This document shows, one piece after another, positions 43,487 to 52,339 of a stretch of 64,000 nucleotides of DNA (the stretch's first letter is position 1; each line of letters starts with the position of its first letter). The position numbers were made by a program, and so were the translations under genes. Source of the DNA: Candidatus Nitrosopumilus sp. (GTDB lineage Archaea > Thermoproteota > Nitrososphaeria > Nitrososphaerales > Nitrosopumilaceae); assembly GCA_029864805.1 (NCBI GenBank), contig JAOTSS010000001.1:1-64000 (forward strand). The letters run 5' to 3'. The notes beneath the pieces are model-generated. The model saw nothing but the letters and a program-made list of their open reading frames with translations, did no database searches and was not told the DNA's origin.

Positions 43487-43633
43487 ATGACTGAACAAAT
43501 CTTTTTTGAAAAAACCACTCAGGCAAAGACATTTTGGAATGATGCTACAAAATATGCTTCAATTAGCAAAGATGAAGCATTTGTTGAAGAAGTAGCATAC
43601 ATGATGGTTACACTTCACAGAACAGGAGCATAA
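43487..43633 (+). CDS. 48-aa hypothetical protein
   Basis: A 48-residue acidic protein from the ATG at 43487 (MTEQIFFEKTTQAKTFWND...). TATA-like AGTATTATG is 26 nt upstream, so it is probably a leaderless gene. Not recognised. Confidence 0.55.
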   Translation: MTEQIFFEKTTQAKTFWNDATKYASISKDEAFVEEVAYMMVTLHRTGA

Positions 43634-43642
43634 AATTAAATT

Positions 43643-44311
43643 TTATTTGATTATTTTTTCTATTTCTAATGAACACTCTTCCATATCTTTGAAGGAATCA
43701 ATTGAATACCATTTTACATTTTTAAATTTGACTGTGCAGAGTTTTCCTTTTTTGGCATAATCTGGAAAGACCGTTTTTTCAATATCTCCTTTACTTGGCA
43801 AATCTTTAAGAATTCCTTTTTCTAAATAATAAATTCCAGCATTCATCCAACTATCTGGAATCTCTTTCTTCTCTCTAAATTTTGTTATTTTATCACTGCT
43901 AGTTTCTAAAACTCCGAAATTAGTTCTAAGTTCAATTGATGCTATCGCATTTGGTTTTTTTGCAAGTTCATTCAAATCTATATTTGTAAGAACATCTCCA
44001 TTAATGACAAAAAAAGATTTTTCATTGATCATTTTTCCTGCTTTTTTGATTGCTCCTCCAGTACCTAAGGGAGATTTTTCGATAGAAAATTTTATTTTAA
44101 TCCCTATTTTTTTTACATCTAGGTGATTTTCAATAGTTTCTTGTTTATATCCAGTACAAATAATTATTTCATCAATTCCAAATTTTTTTAGATATTTTAT
44201 TTGCCATTCAATAATTGGGATATTTTTTATTGGAACTAGAGGTTTTGGTACATAATCTGTTATGGGTCTTAGTCTTTTTCCACGTCCACCTGCTAAAATT
44301 ACCGCTTTCAA
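43643..44311 (-). CDS. sugar-phosphate nucleotidyltransferase
   Basis: A 222-residue protein with the signature AVILAGGRGKRLRPITDYVPKP at the N-terminus and the metal-binding VINGDVL (near residue 102). It transfers NTP to a sugar 1-phosphate, giving NDP-sugars for surface glycans. It lacks the left-handed helix of GlmU and is shorter than RfbA. Sugar specificity not set by sequence. Confidence 0.9.
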   Translation of the reverse strand: MKAVILAGGRGKRLRPITDYVPKPLVPIKNIPIIEWQIKYLKKFGIDEIIICTGYKQETIENHLDVKKIGIKIKFSIEKSPLGTGGAIKKAGKMINEKSFFVINGDVLTNIDLNELAKKPNAIASIELRTNFGVLETSSDKITKFREKKEIPDSWMNAGIYYLEKGILKDLPSKGDIEKTVFPDYAKKGKLCTVKFKNVKWYSIDSFKDMEECSLEIEKIIK

Positions 44312-44347
44312 TAATGCTAGTTTATTTTTAGAGTATATGTAAATTCT

Positions 44348-44584
44348 CTATTTTGGTTTTTTAATTTCATCTGTTTTCACAACCTCTTCTATTTTCTTTG
44401 CGAATTCGTTGTAAATTTTTTCAAGATCTTTTAAAGACATATCTATTCCAAGCATTTTCATTGTTTTTTTCCAAGATTCAATGTATTTTTCGTCATCCAA
44501 TCCTTTTCCAAGCGTTTCTGCAATTGAGTGAACTCCTTCTGTTTTTCCTAGGGCATAAATTGCAATTTCTTTATCTGTGGGCAT
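44348..44584 (-). CDS. hypothetical helical protein
   Basis: A 78-residue charged, helical protein (MPTDKEIAIYALGKTEGVHSI). It lies 4 nt after the zinc-finger gene 44589-44714 on the same strand; probably one operon. No family recognised. Confidence 0.6.
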   Translation of the reverse strand: MPTDKEIAIYALGKTEGVHSIAETLGKGLDDEKYIESWKKTMKMLGIDMSLKDLEKIYNEFAKKIEEVVKTDEIKKPK

Positions 44585-44588
44585 TATC

Positions 44589-44714
44589 TTATTCCTTTTC
44601 TGTTAGATAATAATGTAATTCGGTATAACACTCTACACAATATTCTTCAAAATTGGTATGATCACAATCGTAAACTTTTGGTACTTCATTACTGCATTTT
44701 GTACAAATAGCCAT
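44589..44714 (-). CDS. 41-aa double-CxxC zinc-finger protein
   Basis: A 41-residue protein from the ATG at 44714 with CTKC at residues 4-7 and CVEC near 27-30, a single zinc ribbon. It starts 6 nt after the membrane-protein gene 44721-45107 and ends 4 nt before the next gene, so it is in the middle of a three-gene operon. Confidence 0.7.
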   Translation of the reverse strand: MAICTKCSNEVPKVYDCDHTNFEEYCVECYTELHYYLTEKE

Positions 44715-44720
44715 GACAAC

Positions 44721-45107
44721 CTATGAAGAAAATGATTTTCTTATTTTTATTCCGCCTAATGCTGCAATTATTGCTCCCACTGCAATTAAGCCGCCGCCTT
44801 CACCTGCCATTCTTGCAGCATTTTCAGATTCACCAGCACTAGCCATAGATATTGCACCACCAATAATGATTAACGCACCTGTAATTATCAACATTATTCC
44901 TAGTCCTTTGAATGGGGGTTTCTTAGAAATAAAAAATGCAATAAATGATAAAATTATTGGAGGCATGCCAAATCCAATACCTCGTGTCATGGCATCAAAT
45001 GGTAGGAATCCATTACCTGCACCTCCACCACCTACCATTACATCAGCACCATAAATTACTAAAAGAATAATCGAAATTCCTGATAATACGTGTGGAATTG
45101 AGACCAT
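44721..45107 (-). CDS. Gly-rich multi-TM membrane protein
   Basis: A 128-residue membrane protein with four hydrophobic helices and glycine runs (VMVGGGGAGNGF, AGEGGGLIAVGAIIAALGG). Some resemblance to small archaeal integral proteins of unknown role. First gene of an operon with the zinc-finger protein and the helical protein downstream. Confidence 0.7.
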   Translation of the reverse strand: MVSIPHVLSGISIILLVIYGADVMVGGGGAGNGFLPFDAMTRGIGFGMPPIILSFIAFFISKKPPFKGLGIMLIITGALIIIGGAISMASAGESENAARMAGEGGGLIAVGAIIAALGGIKIRKSFSS

Positions 45108-45175
45108 GCTTGTCGTACTTTTTTATTAATTAATAAACCTATAACGGTAATTAGAATTAGAGGTAACTAGTGAAT

Positions 45176-46321
45176 TTACGAATAAGGTTTGACAACTATT
45201 TTTTCTTTTAGAGACTCGAGTTTTTTTAACAATTGTTCTATTGACTCTCCTTCTTTTGAAACTAAATTCAAATGACCCAATTTTCTTAATGGTTTTGAAA
45301 TTTCTTTTCCATACATTTTTAAAAAAACATTTTCTTCTGAGATTTTTAATGGAATGTATTTTCCTTCAAATGATCTATCGCCTAAAATATTGTACATTAT
45401 TGTAGGATGGATAAGTTTAGTGTCTCCAAGATCAAGCCCCAAAATTGCTCGTAGATGTTGTTCGAACTGGGATGTTTTGCTTGACTGTAATGTATGATGT
45501 CCTGAATTATGAACTCTGGGAGCAATCTCATTAATTAGAACCTCATCGTTTTGTGTCACAAACATTTCAATTCCAAAAATCCCAGCACCTCTCAGAACTT
45601 GCATTGTTCTTTCAGCAATACATTCTGCTTTTTTTGTAATCTCTTGAGATACTCTTGCTGGCGCAATAGTTTCACGTAAAATATTTTCCTCATGAATATT
45701 TTCAACTAGAGGGTATGTCTTGATTTGTCCTTTGGTGTTTCTTGAAGCTATAACGGAAACTTCCATTTTAAACTGTACAAATTTCTCCAACATTAGTTTT
45801 TGTCCTTTAAAATAATCAAATGCTTTCTCAACATCTCTCTCTGAATTAATTTTAAAATTCCCTCTTCCGTCATAGGCATCTCTTCTTGCTTTGAGTAATG
45901 CGGGATACCCAAAATCCTTCAATCCATTTTTTAAATCCTCAATAGTTTTTATTTCGATAAATTTTGAAACAGGAATCTTGTTTTCTTTTAAAAAGGATTT
46001 TTGTAAAAATTTATCTTGAATAATCCTCAATGTTTCAGGTGATGGATTGACATCTGCATTCTTTTCGACAGATTTTAACACTGTGCTATCACCTGATTCA
46101 ATTTCATAAGTGATTATGTCTGATTTATTAGCCAAATCAATTATGGCGTTTTTATCTTTAAAATCAGCTATGATCTGCTCTGCACCGACCTGTGATGCAG
46201 GGCAATTTTCAGTTGGATCTAGAACAATAATTTTTGATATATGTTCTGGCATTTTCTTTGCTGCCTCGGTTATCATCATTCCAAGTTGTCCTCCTCCAAT
46301 AATGCCCAGAATTTTTGCCAT
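45176..46321 (-). CDS. purK: N5-carboxyaminoimidazole ribonucleotide synthase
   Basis: A 381-residue ATP-grasp enzyme from the ATG at 46321 (MAKILGIIGGGQLGMMI). It carboxylates aminoimidazole ribonucleotide on N5 with ATP and bicarbonate in purine synthesis. ATP-grasp lysines and the Asn-His motif EIAPRVHNSGHHT are visible. Divergent to purE, which takes its product. Confidence 0.93.
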   Translation of the reverse strand: MAKILGIIGGGQLGMMITEAAKKMPEHISKIIVLDPTENCPASQVGAEQIIADFKDKNAIIDLANKSDIITYEIESGDSTVLKSVEKNADVNPSPETLRIIQDKFLQKSFLKENKIPVSKFIEIKTIEDLKNGLKDFGYPALLKARRDAYDGRGNFKINSERDVEKAFDYFKGQKLMLEKFVQFKMEVSVIASRNTKGQIKTYPLVENIHEENILRETIAPARVSQEITKKAECIAERTMQVLRGAGIFGIEMFVTQNDEVLINEIAPRVHNSGHHTLQSSKTSQFEQHLRAILGLDLGDTKLIHPTIMYNILGDRSFEGKYIPLKISEENVFLKMYGKEISKPLRKLGHLNLVSKEGESIEQLLKKLESLKEKIVVKPYS

Positions 46322-46429
46322 TACAATAACCATCAATCATCGATTAAAAATAGCTAATGTTGATTTGGACAATTTTGTTGGATTTTTCTACTAGTTATAG
46401 ATAATTACTCTCATGTTTTTTCTATTGTC

Positions 46430-47005
46430 ATGACATATTCTGAAAAACCCTTAGTTGGAATAATTATGGGATCTAGCTCAGATAGCCGAATTATGCAAGG
46501 TGCATCAGAAATATTGGATCAATTTAAAATTAAACATGAAGATCAAATCATTTCAGCACATCGTACACCTTCTAGATTATCAGAATATGCACAACATGCA
46601 GAAAAAATGGGGTTTAGTGTAATTATTGCAGGTGCTGGTGGTGCTGCACATTTGCCTGGAATGATAGCGTCGCATACAATAATTCCAGTAATCGGAGTTC
46701 CAATTCTAGTCTATAATGACAAACATCCAAAAAAAAATGACACTTCAAAATTTTCAGCATTTGGGGGATTGGATTCATTACTATCTATTACTGAAATGCC
46801 ATCAGGTTCTCCAGTAGTTGCGGTTGGGATAAACAAAGCTGGAAATGCTGCAATTTATGCTCTAAAAATCATTGCTAATGAATTTCCAGAACTAAAAAAG
46901 AAGATAAAACTATACAAACTAAACCAACATGATTCTGTCATTAAAGAATCGGAGCAATTAAAGAAAGAAGGACTTTCTAAATTTGCAAAAAAAAAATTCA
47001 AATGA
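46430..47005 (+). CDS. purE: N5-carboxyaminoimidazole ribonucleotide mutase
   Basis: A 191-residue class I PurE with the GIIMGSSSDSRIM phosphate-binding loop, SAHRTPSRL and the IAGAGGAAHLPGM motif. Moves the carboxylate from N5 to C4 of the imidazole. The C-terminal extension of about 25 residues is Lys-rich. Faces purK across a short shared promoter region. Confidence 0.95.
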   Translation: MTYSEKPLVGIIMGSSSDSRIMQGASEILDQFKIKHEDQIISAHRTPSRLSEYAQHAEKMGFSVIIAGAGGAAHLPGMIASHTIIPVIGVPILVYNDKHPKKNDTSKFSAFGGLDSLLSITEMPSGSPVVAVGINKAGNAAIYALKIIANEFPELKKKIKLYKLNQHDSVIKESEQLKKEGLSKFAKKKFK

Positions 47006-47007
47006 AA

Positions 47008-48216
47008 TTATGTCATTAACGTAAATTGGATATTTCTTTTTCTTAATGATTCTATTAACAAATTTGCTTGCGCTTGACCCTGAGTTTCTAGACTTAATGT
47101 TACTCCTGCTGAACCTGCATTGATATTTGAACTTAGTCTGTCATGAACCACTTCTACGATATTTGCATTTGCAAGTGTTATTTCATCTACTATTTCCTTG
47201 AATGCCCCTGGCCTATCTGGAAGCAATATGGATAATTTTAGTAGTCTGCCCATCGCAGCCAGCCCTTTGTCTACTATTTGACCCAAAAGATACATGTCCA
47301 CATTTCCCCCTGCCAAAACTGCTACAACCTTCTTTCCAGGGGAGGGTTTCTTTGAAATCAAATATGCTAAACTTACAGCACCTGCTGGTTCTACCACAAA
47401 TTTCATACGCTCCATTAGAAGAAACATCGTTTTTGTAATTTCTGTGTCATCTACAAGGACAATGTCATCGATTAACTCTTTGATTATTCCAAAAGTTATC
47501 TGTCCGGGAACTTTTACAGAAATTCCATCTGCAATGGTTCGCGCACCTCCACTTGCAGTAATTGAACCTTTTTTCAATGAATCATACATTGAAGGAAATG
47601 ATCTTGATTGAACACCAATGACTTTGATATCTGGATTTTTTTCTTTTATTGCAATAAGGATGCCTGCAGCTAATCCGCCACCACCTATTGGAACATATAC
47701 TTCATCAACATCTGGCAAATCTTCTAGAATTTCTAATCCTATCACTCCCTGTGCGGCAATTATCTGAGGATCATCAAATGCATGTATCATTGTAGATCTT
47801 GTTTCTTTTGCTATCTCTTTTGCTTTGGCAGATGATTCATCATAATTTGTTCCCTCCAAGATAACATTTGCACCATATTCTTTTGTAGCAGCTACTTTTG
47901 CAGGGGATGCATTCTTTGGCATTACTATAGTGCATGGGATTTTTTCCAATGCGGATGCAAATGCAACTCCTTGTGCATGATTGCCAGCTGAGGCGGCAAC
48001 AACTCCGTATTTTTTTTCTTCAGGTGACAGTGATTGAATTTTGTAATATGCTCCTCGAATTTTAAATGAACCTGTTTTCTGTCTAAATTCTGCTTTTAGA
48101 AAAACATGGGATTCTGTAAACTCACTAAACGTACTTGAATGTATTAGAGGGGTCTTTCTAATTTCATTTCCTCGTAATGAACTTGCCTTTACAATTTCCC
48201 TATATGATGGATTCAT
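47008..48216 (-). CDS. ilvA: threonine ammonia-lyase
   Basis: A 402-residue PLP enzyme of the serine/threonine dehydratase family; PLP lysine in KTGSFKIRGAYYK near residue 50, phosphate loop PIGGGGLAAG, and a C-terminal ACT domain (from about residue 330, LSILLPDRPGAFKEIV). Makes 2-oxobutyrate for isoleucine; the ACT domain suggests feedback control by amino acid. Confidence 0.92.
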   Translation of the reverse strand: MNPSYREIVKASSLRGNEIRKTPLIHSSTFSEFTESHVFLKAEFRQKTGSFKIRGAYYKIQSLSPEEKKYGVVAASAGNHAQGVAFASALEKIPCTIVMPKNASPAKVAATKEYGANVILEGTNYDESSAKAKEIAKETRSTMIHAFDDPQIIAAQGVIGLEILEDLPDVDEVYVPIGGGGLAAGILIAIKEKNPDIKVIGVQSRSFPSMYDSLKKGSITASGGARTIADGISVKVPGQITFGIIKELIDDIVLVDDTEITKTMFLLMERMKFVVEPAGAVSLAYLISKKPSPGKKVVAVLAGGNVDMYLLGQIVDKGLAAMGRLLKLSILLPDRPGAFKEIVDEITLANANIVEVVHDRLSSNINAGSAGVTLSLETQGQAQANLLIESLRKRNIQFTLMT

Positions 48217-48393
48217 TGGAATTGTTGCTAATGAAATGCCGTATTTGACTTCTTCTATAGAAAAATTACAATTTTAGTCAAATTTCATGCTTAAATTTAC
48301 AGGAAAACGTAAATAGTTTAAAAATGTGGTTTAAATTATATCCAGGGATCGGAACCCCTCTTTGAGAAACACTCATTTTCTGATTCCTTGGTC

Positions 48394-49242
48394 TTAACTT
48401 AAAATTTCTTCAAATTCTTCTAAACGTTTTAGAATATTTTCTTTTGTTGTATCCGACATTTTTCTAGGATCAAACAATCCTTCCCTTGTTTCATTTTTTA
48501 CAAATTCTAGATCAATTGTGCATAAACAACCTTCTTCGCCTGAAACTAATCTTGAATCATCAATTATAACCGGACTTGTTTGGTATGTTTCAACTAAAAG
48601 AGAATCTAATTCATTAAACAATTGTGTTTTTTTTTCAGACAATTTTTTAAAATCAACTCCTGCATCTTTTTCAATTTCAGCATATATTTTTTCTCTAAAC
48701 TCGTCATTTTCGTAAAACACTTCAAATAATTTTTGATGATCAAAATCTTTGTATCCCATTTCTTTTAATTTATTTAATACAAATTGATCACTATTGTCTG
48801 AAAGTTTCTGCTCTTGATTTTTTGTTAAATCCACAATTCTTGCTAATTCTTTTTGAGAATCAATCACTCGTTGATCTGGTTTGTAATATAATAAAACATG
48901 AAATTGTAAAGATATGTGTCCTGAAATCAAATAATTTCCTTCTAAAATCTCAAATTTTGTAAAAATTCTTCGTATGTCATCATTATTTGAAATTGACACG
49001 TCATGTACAGACCAATCTTTAAGTGAATCATTAATTTTTTGAAAATAGTTCACCACTAGTTTAGGATCAAATGTTTTTTGTTCTGTAATGGTTGAATCAC
49101 CCAACATGACTTTGACATCAATATTTTTTGTTAAATCCTTAATTTTTTCAAGGCATTTTTTTTGAATTATTTCGTTTTTTTGATTTAGTACTTGAATGAA
49201 TTCATTAGGTGTTCTTGTTCCTAAACGCACAAAAATAAACAA
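48394..49242 (-). CDS. conserved hypothetical protein
   Basis: A 282-residue soluble protein, mixed alpha/beta, with charged helical middle (KNQEQKLSDNSDQFVLNKLKE). The pattern GEEGCLCTIDLEFVKNE near the C-terminus is distinctive, but no family is recognised. Single gene transcribed opposite to the cyclase operon. Confidence 0.65.
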   Translation of the reverse strand: MFIFVRLGTRTPNEFIQVLNQKNEIIQKKCLEKIKDLTKNIDVKVMLGDSTITEQKTFDPKLVVNYFQKINDSLKDWSVHDVSISNNDDIRRIFTKFEILEGNYLISGHISLQFHVLLYYKPDQRVIDSQKELARIVDLTKNQEQKLSDNSDQFVLNKLKEMGYKDFDHQKLFEVFYENDEFREKIYAEIEKDAGVDFKKLSEKKTQLFNELDSLLVETYQTSPVIIDDSRLVSGEEGCLCTIDLEFVKNETREGLFDPRKMSDTTKENILKRLEEFEEILS

Positions 49243-49376
49243 AATATTGCTCTCCTTAAACCTTCATTAGTATTACGTTACTATCCAAACAATATTCACG
49301 CCTAAAAGATTCTTGAATAATGGTTGATGGTGAAATACTCATAAATCTCTAAATATTCAAAATGCCTATTCTAGGC

Positions 49377-49493
49377 ATGGTTGAAACTCCTATTTTATAC
49401 CTTCAATGTTATCAAGAAATCACTGAAAATATTGATAATCTGTATAGGGGGATTAAGGGCAAATATCACCATGTTGGATTGATTTTCTTCTAG
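49377..49493 (+). CDS. 38-aa small protein upstream of cyclase
   Basis: A 38-residue ORF from the ATG at 49377 (an in-frame ATG at 49362 would add five codons). TATA-like CTAAATATTC (49349-49358) about 24-26 nt upstream supports a leaderless start. The stop is 15 nt before the cyclase ATG, suggesting co-transcription. A 7-bp palindrome ATGCCTA-TTC-TAGGCAT spans the start. Confidence 0.4.
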   Translation: MVETPILYLQCYQEITENIDNLYRGIKGKYHHVGLIFF

Positions 49494-49508
49494 AGTGATG
49501 ATATTAAG

Positions 49509-50312
49509 ATGACTAAAAATATTGATAAAAACCAAGAATTCAACAAAACATCTGTGCAAAATAATGATGTGGTCGATATGCTTCTAAGCAAAAATGAGGA
49601 TCAAACAGTTGATTTTGAAACTATGATTTTAGAAACTCAAAAACGTGTTTGGGGATCTCTCAAAAAAGGTTATGAATATTCAGGAATGGCAGATGAATCT
49701 GAAAAATTCCTAAGAAAAAACGTATTTTTAAAATTAGATATGGTTGTACTGTATGTTGATTTGGTAGGTTCAACTACCATGACATTAGAAATGCCTGCTG
49801 AAAAAATTGCGATTATTGTTAGTTCATTTTCACAAGAGATGGCATCAGTAATTAGACAACATCAAGGATACGTGTTAAAATTTGTAGGTGATGCAGTAAT
49901 TGGATATTTTGTTGCAGAAGGTAATTCATTGTTGGCAGCTGATAATGCTGTAAATTGTGCAAAATCAATGATATCTGTAATTCAAAAAGGGATCAATCCA
50001 ATTCTAAATCAATATGATTACCCAGACTTGATGGTGAAAATTGGAATAGATTTTGGACAAAACATTGTTGTAAGATATGGTTCGGATGCAGAACACTCTC
50101 ATGTAGATTTAATGGGCCCAGCTATGAATATTGCAGCAAAAATTCAAAATATGGCAAAACCAAATCAGATTTTAATTGGAAGTGATGTATATCAAAAATT
50201 ACACCCAACATCTCAAAAACAATTTCTTGAAATCATTTGGAAAAATAACGAATGGAGATTCAGATCCAGATTAACTGGAGATGTTTACAAAGTATATGAA
50301 TTAAAGGGATAA
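49509..50312 (+). CDS. class III adenylate/guanylate cyclase
   Basis: A 267-residue protein whose residues 75-230 form a class III nucleotidyl cyclase domain. Metal-binding D84 (YVDLVGSTT) and D128 (KFVGDAVIG) are present; the adenine-specifying pair appears as K124 and D200 (VDLMG), suggesting ATP as substrate. N207 is in place, but the transition-state Arg seen in most active members is K211 (NIAAKIQ). N-terminal 70 residues have no known sensor domain. Soluble. Confidence 0.88.
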   Translation: MTKNIDKNQEFNKTSVQNNDVVDMLLSKNEDQTVDFETMILETQKRVWGSLKKGYEYSGMADESEKFLRKNVFLKLDMVVLYVDLVGSTTMTLEMPAEKIAIIVSSFSQEMASVIRQHQGYVLKFVGDAVIGYFVAEGNSLLAADNAVNCAKSMISVIQKGINPILNQYDYPDLMVKIGIDFGQNIVVRYGSDAEHSHVDLMGPAMNIAAKIQNMAKPNQILIGSDVYQKLHPTSQKQFLEIIWKNNEWRFRSRLTGDVYKVYELKG

Positions 50313-50326
50313 TTTTTCAATAACCC

Positions 50327-50473
50327 CTAAACAGTAAATTTGTCTGGGCATTCAACATGTTCATAATGATGTTCTGTAAATTTTTCTTGAATTACATAAA
50401 TTACAATTTTATGAAGATCTTTTTCTTTGATATCTTTTTTACATTTGAGACACATCTTTTTAGAATCACTCAT
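50327..50473 (-). CDS. 48-aa Cys/His protein
   Basis: A 48-residue protein from the ATG at 50473 with CxxC at MCLKCKKD, and a late HHYEHVEC group, a probable zinc site. TATA-like CTTATAGATTCG about 27 nt upstream. Convergent with the cyclase gene (14 nt between stops). Confidence 0.55.
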   Translation of the reverse strand: MSDSKKMCLKCKKDIKEKDLHKIVIYVIQEKFTEHHYEHVECPDKFTV

Positions 50474-50587
50474 GTGTAATACCGACTAAATATCGAATCT
50501 ATAAGGATCAGCGATCAGCTCAATTTGAGTAAAAACACCTGATGTTTTACTAAACACTATATCAAACGCCTAAAGCAATGCAGAAAT

Positions 50588-50617
50588 ATGGCAAATTTCA
50601 ATCATTTTTGTGGATAA
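50588..50617 (+). CDS. 9-aa leaderless upstream ORF
   Basis: ATG at 50588, 26 nt after the centre of TATA-like ACTATATCA, opens MANFNHFCG and stops, overlapping the GTG start of the next gene (50610) by 8 nt. Either a leader peptide or the split N-terminus of that gene. Confidence 0.3.
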   Translation: MANFNHFCG

Positions 50618-50987
50618 TTTAACAATAAAGCACCTGCAAAACCTGTATGGATTAAATCCCGATATTCCTCACATGGCATTTCAATTTCCAAGATTGCCTC
50701 CTGGACTAACTAATCCTATGTTCAAAATTTATGAAAATCCTATGAAAGAACAATTTTTAAAGAATGCTGAAACAATAAATCAAAAACTTCGAGGATTCCA
50801 ACAAATGTATCAGCAACATGCAGCAGGATTACTGACAATGAATTCTGGAATAATTCCTCCAGGACACCCGCTATACACTAGACACAATTCTGTTGAAACT
50901 CTTCAGAATGAAAATGATAAATTATTAAAAGAAAACTTGGAATTGAAGAAAAAATTAGATAAAGAATCAAAATCAAATAATAGTTGA
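50610..50987 (+). CDS. hypothetical coiled-coil protein
   Basis: A 125-residue protein from a GTG at 50610. The N-terminal half is Pro-rich and unusual (QFPRLPPGLTNPMFKIYENP), the C-terminal third is a strong coiled coil (LQNENDKLLKENLELKKKLDKE). The layout resembles accessory subunits such as PhaE, but there is no specific match. Its transcript appears to start at the 9-codon ORF upstream. Confidence 0.6.
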   Translation: MDNLTIKHLQNLYGLNPDIPHMAFQFPRLPPGLTNPMFKIYENPMKEQFLKNAETINQKLRGFQQMYQQHAAGLLTMNSGIIPPGHPLYTRHNSVETLQNENDKLLKENLELKKKLDKESKSNNS

Positions 50988-51055
50988 AAAATAATTTGTT
51001 TCTTCTAAATTTTCATCGTAAGAATCCTTATTAGTTTCATGAATCAATTTGCTTT

Positions 51056-51439
51056 ATGGTAAAAACTCCTGCTGATAAATGGAAAGATGCGGTAATTAAA
51101 TACCGAAAGCAATGTCAAAATATTCTAAAATTATCTAATAGTATACGATATGCTGGAGTTATTAACGCATATGGTAGGACATTAACCGGAATGGTTAAGC
51201 CCAATCTAAAGCCATTATTAAAATCTGAACAAGTGAAGAATGAGTTTTTCATTATATCTACATTAATGTCATTACGAAAAGAGACCGTCAGTACAATTGG
51301 AAGACTAGAGCATGTAATTTTACAACATCAAAAAGTTACAATCATCATCTTACAAAAAAATGATGTGACATTTTATGTTTCAATAGATAGAAAAGAAAAC
51401 TTGGCAAAAATTCTTTCTTCTATCAAAAAAGTAATCTGA
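51056..51439 (+). CDS. conserved hypothetical protein
   Basis: A 127-residue protein with helices in the first half (KWKDAVIKYRKQCQNILKLS) and a beta-rich second half (KVTIIILQKNDVTFYVSIDRKE), which resembles a small roadblock- or PAS-like fold. Not recognised. Next to other small lineage-type genes on the same strand. Confidence 0.65.
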   Translation: MVKTPADKWKDAVIKYRKQCQNILKLSNSIRYAGVINAYGRTLTGMVKPNLKPLLKSEQVKNEFFIISTLMSLRKETVSTIGRLEHVILQHQKVTIIILQKNDVTFYVSIDRKENLAKILSSIKKVI

Positions 51440-51476
51440 TAGTTGTCTTTTAATAAGATCCAACATTTTAGCAAAT

Positions 51477-51809
51477 ATGAACAAATCTTTAGGCGATTAT
51501 AATGTAGAAAAATCTTCGTCACATAACATTAGAAATATCATATGGACAAAAAAAAATCAAGTTGATCCTGAAAAATCAAAAAACAAGAAAACTAACTCAG
51601 ATAAAAAATTCCAAAATTCCTCTGCATCAAATATCATTTATTGCCATAAACCAAAACTGAAATCCAATTTTGTAAAAGTCATCAAAATTAAAATAGTCAC
51701 CAATACTGAAAAATCAAAAAACAAGAAAACTAACTCAGATAAAAAATTCCAAAATTCCTCTGCATCATATTGTAGTATCAAACAAGGTTTCAAAAGACCT
51801 GGAAGATAA
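51477..51809 (+). CDS. Lys-rich protein with internal 62-nt duplication
   Basis: A 110-residue very basic, low-complexity protein. A 20-residue segment (EKSKNKKTNSDKKFQNSSAS) occurs twice, encoded by two identical 62-nt DNA segments 138 nt apart, in frame. The duplication and composition point to a disordered, fast-changing protein. No family. Confidence 0.5.
   Translation: MNKSLGDYNVEKSSSHNIRNIIWTKKNQVDPEKSKNKKTNSDKKFQNSSASNIIYCHKPKLKSNFVKVIKIKIVTNTEKSKNKKTNSDKKFQNSSASYCSIKQGFKRPGR
51568..51629 (+). repeat. 62-nt perfect direct repeat, copy 1
   Basis: Identical over 62 nt to 51706-51767; the copies start 138 nt (46 codons) apart, so the reading frame is preserved. Both lie inside the gene 51477-51809. 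Confidence 0.92.
51706..51767 (+). repeat. 62-nt perfect direct repeat, copy 2
   Basis: Second copy of the 62-nt repeat at 51568-51629. The base after the repeat differs, so the copy ends sharply. Identity at DNA level indicates recent duplication. Confidence 0.92.
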
Positions 51810-51891
51810 CTGACTCAAAACCAAATCAGCATACTTTTAAAAATTATGAAAAATAAAAGATTCAGATTATTCTTTCTATTGAAAAGATAAT

Positions 51892-52305
51892 CTAAGAAGG
51901 TGTAAATCCATGGTATCCGCCTGTTTGTTGAGCCTTATCTTCAAAGTTTGGTTCAAACAATGAAATTAGATAGTCATCAGGATCTAAAATTACGGCATTT
52001 TTTCCTGCATCTCTCTCAACAATATCTCGATGTATTCTTACGCCTTTTTCTTTTAATTCATCAATTGCAGATTTTACATCGCCGACTAGAAATCCTATTG
52101 TAATTCCATTGTCAATGGAACTTCCAACATGTTGTGCTGTCAATGATGCTGGATGTAAACTCAACATGGCTCCAGAAGTACCCAAATCAACCCAAGATCT
52201 TCTTTGATTTTTGATTGGAAGTCCGATGAGTTCATGATAGAATTGTATGGATCTGTCTATGTCTTTTACAGCCAATATGACATTTCCAACTTTTTTGATA
52301 TTCAC
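51892..52305 (-). CDS. VOC-superfamily (glyoxalase-like) protein
   Basis: A 137-residue protein with the paired beta-alpha-beta-beta-beta modules of the vicinal oxygen chelate fold (VGNVILAVKDIDRSIQFYHELIGLP ... VILDPDDYLISLFEP). A lactoylglutathione-lyase-like His/Glu metal site may be present, but substrate cannot be set. Full length. Confidence 0.82.
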   Translation of the reverse strand: MNIKKVGNVILAVKDIDRSIQFYHELIGLPIKNQRRSWVDLGTSGAMLSLHPASLTAQHVGSSIDNGITIGFLVGDVKSAIDELKEKGVRIHRDIVERDAGKNAVILDPDDYLISLFEPNFEDKAQQTGGYHGFTPS

Positions 52306-52339
52306 AGATACTCTACCTCAAAGTTGTTTAAATCCATTG

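Noticed and set aside
48340..48400. tRNA-like sequence (GGGGTTCCGATCCC on the minus strand)
   Set aside because: The would-be T loop lacks the conserved A58, and no acceptor or anticodon arm can be built around it.
49362..49378. Palindrome ATGCCTA-TTC-TAGGCAT
   Set aside because: Only 7-bp arms, single copy, overlaps the start region; too weak to call an operator.
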